Positions 59,959-64,000 of a stretch of DNA of 64,000 nt are shown here, one piece after another. The notes beneath the pieces were generated by a model. That model made no database searches and was not told the origin of the DNA. It saw only the letters and a program-made list of their open reading frames with translations. Position 1 is the stretch's first letter, and each line of letters begins with the position of its first letter. Source of the stretch: Ulota crispa (lineage: Eukaryota > Streptophyta > Bryopsida > Orthotrichales > Orthotrichaceae); contig OY987247.1 of NCBI GenBank assembly GCA_963920765.1, positions 4,464,001 through 4,528,000 of the forward strand, written 5' to 3'. A program made the position numbers and the translations under genes.

Positions 59959-60151
59959 TAGTAAAAAATTGCGTTGGAACCCACCTTTTTATGTAAGGTA
60001 GTTCTTGTTAAGTTCCTTGTTTCCAAAACAAAATTTTGCTAAACAATGCAAAATTTTGCATTGTTTAACAAAATTTTGCGTTAAAAACAAGGAACACAAC
60101 AAGAACTACCTTACCTAAAAGGGTGCATTCTAACATAATTTTCTACTAGTA
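59959..60151. mobile_element. Foldback MITE directly adjoining the Stowaway element
   Basis: TAGTAAAAAATTGCGTTGG pairs with CTAACATAATTTTCTACTAG, and TAAGGTAGTTCTTGTTAAG, TTCCTTGTTT and the centre GCAAAATTTTGC continue the pairing, so all 193 bp can form one hairpin. The end ACTAGTAGAAAATT is the same 14-mer as the left end of the large CACTA-type element. Confidence 0.8.
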
Positions 60152-60984
60152 TATGGATGTAAGTTATAGACTACATTTACATCTCATGTTTGAAAACTCC
60201 ATTTAAACAATTCAAATAATTAGCAATTTAGGATTCAATATTAGATGTTTGAAAATTAGAGTACCTTTTAGTTCCAAAGGTGGTGATGTAGTCAAATGTG
60301 AAAACAAAGACTCACTTCCACGCAACAAAAAGATATTTTAGAAGTGAATAAATCTCTATAGCAAAGGATAATAAATTTTGAAACAAATAATGATTGGCCG
60401 TGGTTCCTATCACTGTTCTGTCTTATAATGATGCTTTTGAGGTGTTTCTGTTGTAAATTATAGACTTATGTGAGCCAAAACAAGATTCAAAATGCTAAAC
60501 ATCATCCTTCTAGATTGTGCATTGGAAAGGTACATGCTATTACTTTGACCATCTACAACCCACCATCAATAGTTTTTATTTTATTGAGTTGATGTAATCG
60601 TTTTATTTTATTTCTATAGGGTACCGTTTTCCACTTATAAACAAGATCCTTTCTGATATAAAAAGTAAAACTAACATGCAGCCAAAGTAACAATCAAATC
60701 CTACTCTACCTTAAGACAAGTTGATATAATATGAAGAAATTTTCCTTGACAATCACAATTGTGGCCCAATAAGTTCACATAGACAGATTTTTTCTAATTT
60801 TATGTGTAGTTCAAGAATGACACTTCATATTTTTGCAATGCAAAACCAAATTGGTAAATATTCTCAATTTGTGTCCACTTACTCAATGTTCTAAACCTGA
60901 ACATTTTACAAAAAATGATGAACATTTACCAACAACTATTGAGTGTTCTAAGATGATTATCTACTTATCACCTACACCAAATAT
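60152..60984. other. AT-rich intergenic DNA
   Basis: No gene or element supported in this stretch. Confidence 0.5.
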
Positions 60985-61381
60985 TGCATTTAGGTTGCCT
61001 TAACATGTCAGAGTTACCTCATGAACCATCTTTGGCCACTTGAAGGGACATAACTCTCTTTGTACTACAATAATTATGGTTTAATCCCTAAAGGACTAAA
61101 GGGACAAAAATTGGCCCTGCAAACACATGTGACCCCGTGCAGGCATGGTGACCCCTGGCGCTTAAGGGTTAAAGTACTAGCTTCTGGGCTCCCTAGCTTT
61201 GGCGCTTAAGGGTTAAAGTACTAGCTTCTGGGCTCCCTAGCTTTGGCGCTTATTGATGTGCCCCAACCTCGACTTGCTTCCTCCATTGTTTATCACAATA
61301 ATTATTGACAAATATTACTATTGGTAAAAAAATTAAATAGTGTGAAATATCAAGAAATTAGTATGGGGCAACCTAAATGCA
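60985..61381. mobile_element. Candidate MITE with GCATTTAGGTTGC ends (second copy)
   Basis: TGCATTTAGGTTGCCTT at the left and GGGGCAACCTAAATGCA at the right. It is shorter than the copy at 4807-5478. It contains a small TTAA-bounded segment (61081-61172) and two tandem copies of about 50 bp reading CTTAAGGGTTAAAGTACTAG. Confidence 0.5.
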
Positions 61382-61395
61382 CTATTTGGTATAGA

Positions 61396-61802
61396 TTTAG
61401 GAACGGACTAGGGAGACACCCCCCCTAGTTGCTAGGGAGATACCCCTACAACCTAACCTATTAAATTTGAGATTATTGATACGTCAAAATAAGAACAATA
61501 TTTTAGTGCACATTTGCATTTGTGAGCATTGCAACCATAAAACAAATATTGCTCACTTGTGAGATGGTCAAGAGTTAAAACTAGTCATTCCTTTTGTTTA
61601 TAAGTTTAACTCTTGACCATGTCACAAATGAGACATATTTTTTGTATGTTTACAACGCTTGCACATGCAAATGTGCGCTAAAATATTGTATTGATTTTAT
61701 TTCTTATTTCAACGTAACAATAATCTCAAATTTAATAGGTTGGGCTGTAGGGGTTGTCTCCCTAACAATTGGGGGGGGGGGGTCTCCCTAATCCGTCCCT
61801 AG
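61396..61802. mobile_element. Foldback MITE with G-run
   Basis: TTAGGAACGGACTAGGGAGAC and GTCTCCCTAATCCGTCCCTAGA are the ends. The arms continue through AACCTATTAAATTTGAGATTA and CAAGAGTTAAA, so about 400 bp can pair. The right arm has a run of 12 G where the left arm has 7 C. Confidence 0.82.
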
Positions 61803-62042
61803 ATTTATTAGGGCAAGATCTTAACCCCTAAGCGCCCAGACTTGAAACCAAAAAAACATGACCTACTCGCAATCAAAGTGTCCCCTGTGGACCGAAAATT
61901 ACAATCTACAAGATTGGACCATACAAATTGTTAGTAGAAAGCATCTCCATCGCAATGGGTTTGATTGGAGGTGGTCTAACCAAAGGAGCAATGAGATTAC
62001 AATAGTCAAACCTGAGTTGACCTAGCTTTTGGAGAGACAGTA

Positions 62043-62826
62043 TAAGGTAGGCGCATCCATAAGCGTGGAAATAAGGGTTTTGGAGTAGGTAAAACAATTG
62101 ACTAACTTTGAAAAAAATATTGTAAGTTAGGAAATGGAAACAAAAAATATTGGCATAAATTTCAAGGTTCAAACTGCAAGCAATTGTTCACAAAGATTTT
62201 TCAAAGTCCAAAATCATTGAAATTGTAGGAACCATGTGTAAGAGATGCTAAAAACAAGGCTTGTTGGTTCTTAACCCCTAAACGACCAAGGTGCTGCTTT
62301 GGCCAAAAGAGGGTATTTTTCCCGTATTTAGAGGTGTTGTTGTTTTGGATTTTGTTTGGATATTTGAGGGTTGTGTATTACTATTCGTCTCCACCTTTTG
62401 GGATGTTCGGCATGTTTTTGCAATTGTTTTTCTGACTTTGTGAAGCGTTTGTATTGGAGGTGGGTTACGAATATGTAGCTAGAGCGTATTTGCGACTTAC
62501 GGATCCGTGTGGTGGATCCCTGAAATGAACACACTCCTGGAGCGCCAAGAGCAAGTGCTCTCGTCTAGTCTCTCAGATTCACAATCCTCTTCAAGAAAAG
62601 AACAAAAATCAGATTTGTGTCTCCACAAAATTACAATACAGTTAGGATTTTACGATTCCTTGTGGTTGTTTAAAGGTTAAATAGTGAGATGGGTACTAAA
62701 AACTGTCATGGAATCACCCACAACCATCACTTTGTCACCCATAACTATCACTTAAATACCCATAACCACCTTGACTTTGTCAATGACCCCTATGGGGACA
62801 TCACGCCCATGGGTGCGGCTACCTTA
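62043..62826. mobile_element. MITE of the AAGGTAG family (outer element)
   Basis: TAAGGTAGGCGCATCCATAA and CCATGGGTGCGGCTACCTTA. The interior on both sides of a nested insert matches 3930-4804 (for example CACAACCATCACTTTGTCACCC). Confidence 0.78.
62271..62680. mobile_element. TTAA-flanked element nested in 62043-62826
   Basis: TTAACCCCTAAACGACCAAG to GGTTGTTTAAAGGTTAA, 410 bp. The interior differs from types C and D and from the long type, so it is a fourth size class with the same ends. Confidence 0.72.
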
Positions 62827-63046
62827 ACTCGTGAAGGACCCTTGGACTTTGTACCAAATATGGTTGCAACTAGTATTCAGAAATTTAAATTAGCTGAAAA
62901 TTAAGTGTTACAACCATACATAATGAAAGGTTGAATGATGATAGGTGCATTATTATTTTTTAAAAGCACTCAGAACAACTCAAATACGCCTAGACGTACG
63001 GTCATACATACGGCCGCAAAGAGAGTTGGGGCCCTTCGGGGGTTAA
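62824..63046 (+). mobile_element. Short TTAA MITE, type D
   Basis: TTAACTCGTGAAGGACCC to CCCTTCGGGGGTTAA, about 223 bp, with interior matching 38333-38565. It starts in the last bases of the AAGGTAG MITE (CCTTAA) and ends about 850 bp before the EB1 start codon. Confidence 0.75.
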
Positions 63047-63894
63047 TGTCTATTGGGCGCCCAGGCCATCTCACTCTGGGTTTTGTTTACAAACAACTCC
63101 CTCGGAGAGAACACCAGAGAACGCCAGAGAATGCCAAGGGAACGCGACCCAACGTCACTGCCAATTTCAGTTCGCCTTTCTGTCCAAATAATGACAACGC
63201 ACATGCCCTTGAAACCCCGCTCACACATCACCTCAGCCACCTGGCCAGCAATTCAAATTTCCCTCTGCCACCCCCCTGCCCGGGCCCGCTCTGCCCAGCA
63301 ACCCACGACCCATCCCCCACCCGACCCGCGCCAACCCCACCTCCTCACACCTTCACCCCCGACCGCCGCAGCCGCGCAGCCGATCTCCCCCGTCGATCCG
63401 CGATATCCACCCGCGATTCCAATTTCCCAGCCTCCAGTAAATCGATAATTGACCAATCGACCATGCAAATTGCATCTCTGGGTCACAAATTTTGCATTTC
63501 TGGGCACGGATGACTGAAGGAAAAAAAAACCCAAAAAGAAAACAGGGGAAGCTGAGAAAACGGCGACGCCGTGCATTTTGAGCTGTTCTCCCCTTTTTTC
63601 AACGGTCACAAGCCTGCTGAACGCAGGGATGAGCTTTGTGTTTGATTGATGCTGCTGCTTTTGCTGCAACTGTGAGAGATCTTCATTAGGTTGAGTCACT
63701 TGTGGTGGCAGTCAGTTGAAGTGTGCCAGTTTTGTCTTTTTTTTCTTCTTGGTTTCTTGGAGTGGTTAGTGAACTTTGCAGGCTATGGTGGAGTAGAATG
63801 CAGGTGAGTGCAACTGGAGGGATTGCATTGCCGAGTTCGAGATCGTAGCGAGGTTTACTTTATTGGTTTGTGTTAGTGTTTGGATCGGGTGACG
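63047..63894 (+). promoter_or_regulatory. EB1 upstream region / 5' leader
   Basis: GC-rich compared with the rest of the window, with a C-rich, pyrimidine-biased tract at 63250-63420 and TC-rich stretches near 63735-63760, as is common in plant leaders. Overlapping open frames on both strands reflect the base composition and show no domain. Confidence 0.45.
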
Positions 63895-64000
63895 ATGGGG
63901 GCGACGACGATAGGGATGATGGACGCCGCGTACTTCGTAGGCCGGAACGAGATTCTGTCCTGGGTGAACAACACGCTGGAGCTTTCGTTGAGCAAAGTAG
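63895..64000 (+). CDS. EB1: EB1 microtubule plus-end-binding protein (first exon, cut by window end)
   Basis: The 35 codons read MGATTIGMMDAAYFVGR, then NEILSWVNNTLELSLSKV, and run into the right edge. This is the start of the calponin-homology domain of EB1 proteins, which in plants begins with the pattern MAT(N/T)IGMMD.AYFVGRNEIL.W.N. EB1 tracks growing microtubule plus ends. The ATG is chosen because family members begin here. The coiled coil, EB homology region and tail are outside the window, so EB1A/B versus EB1C cannot be told. Confidence 0.92.
   Translation, partial: MGATTIGMMDAAYFVGRNEILSWVNNTLELSLSKV

Noticed and set aside
63053-63699. Proline-rich frames of 131-192 codons upstream of EB1
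   Set aside because: The frames on both strands reflect a C-rich leader. None has a recognisable domain, and they lie where the EB1 promoter and leader are expected.

Overview
This window is plant nuclear DNA. Genes are short-exon, GT-AG spliced and widely spaced, in an AT-rich background full of small DNA transposons. Plant-type families (a plant O-fucosyltransferase, a UP3-like stress-response A/B-barrel protein, a plant cyclin-D1-binding-protein homologue) exclude animals and fungi. A vasohibin-type tubulin carboxypeptidase gene hints at a lineage with flagellated sperm (bryophyte, lycophyte, fern or similar). That lineage call is inference, not proof.

Layout. 572-3225 (minus): 5' part of an NAK/AAK1-like Ser/Thr kinase whose 3' end lies off the left edge. 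3226-9920: repeat-rich intergenic DNA with nested MITEs and TTAA-flanked elements. 9921-17808 (plus): O-fucosyltransferase-like type II membrane protein, 10 exons. 18486-28493 (minus, convergent with the previous gene): 10-exon gene of 738 codons that I assembled exon by exon. It has a vasohibin catalytic core (Cys110, His145, Ser162) followed by a long C-terminal region with a CX2CX4HX4C zinc knuckle. Its introns hold several MITEs and a decayed rps7-like organellar fragment. 29361-30707 (minus): cyclin-D1-binding-protein/GCIP-like protein with a striking His-rich tandem-repeat insertion, preceded by a 5'UTR intron made largely of about 150-bp tandem repeats. 33386-37338 (minus): 8-exon, two-domain stress-response A/B-barrel protein with a transit-like N terminus. 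37339-62823: about 25 kb without a gene I can support, made of TTAA-element arrays, a 3.8-kb CACTA-type element with a tRNA-derived SINE inside it, a roughly 90-bp satellite, a Stowaway element and foldback elements. 63895-64000 (plus): first codons of an EB1 end-binding protein, cut by the right edge.

The genes do not form a pathway. Two (vasohibin-like and EB1) are linked to microtubules, but they are about 35 kb apart and I see no evidence of co-regulation. The most notable points are: (1) the plant vasohibin-like gene with a C-terminal zinc-knuckle extension, (2) the His-rich GCIP homologue, (3) a repeated pattern of tandemly duplicated blocks in the first introns of three neighbouring genes, and (4) a large family of TTAA-flanked, CCC/GGG-ended MITEs, some in head-to-tail arrays sharing the TTAA, which resemble piggyBac-type non-autonomous elements.
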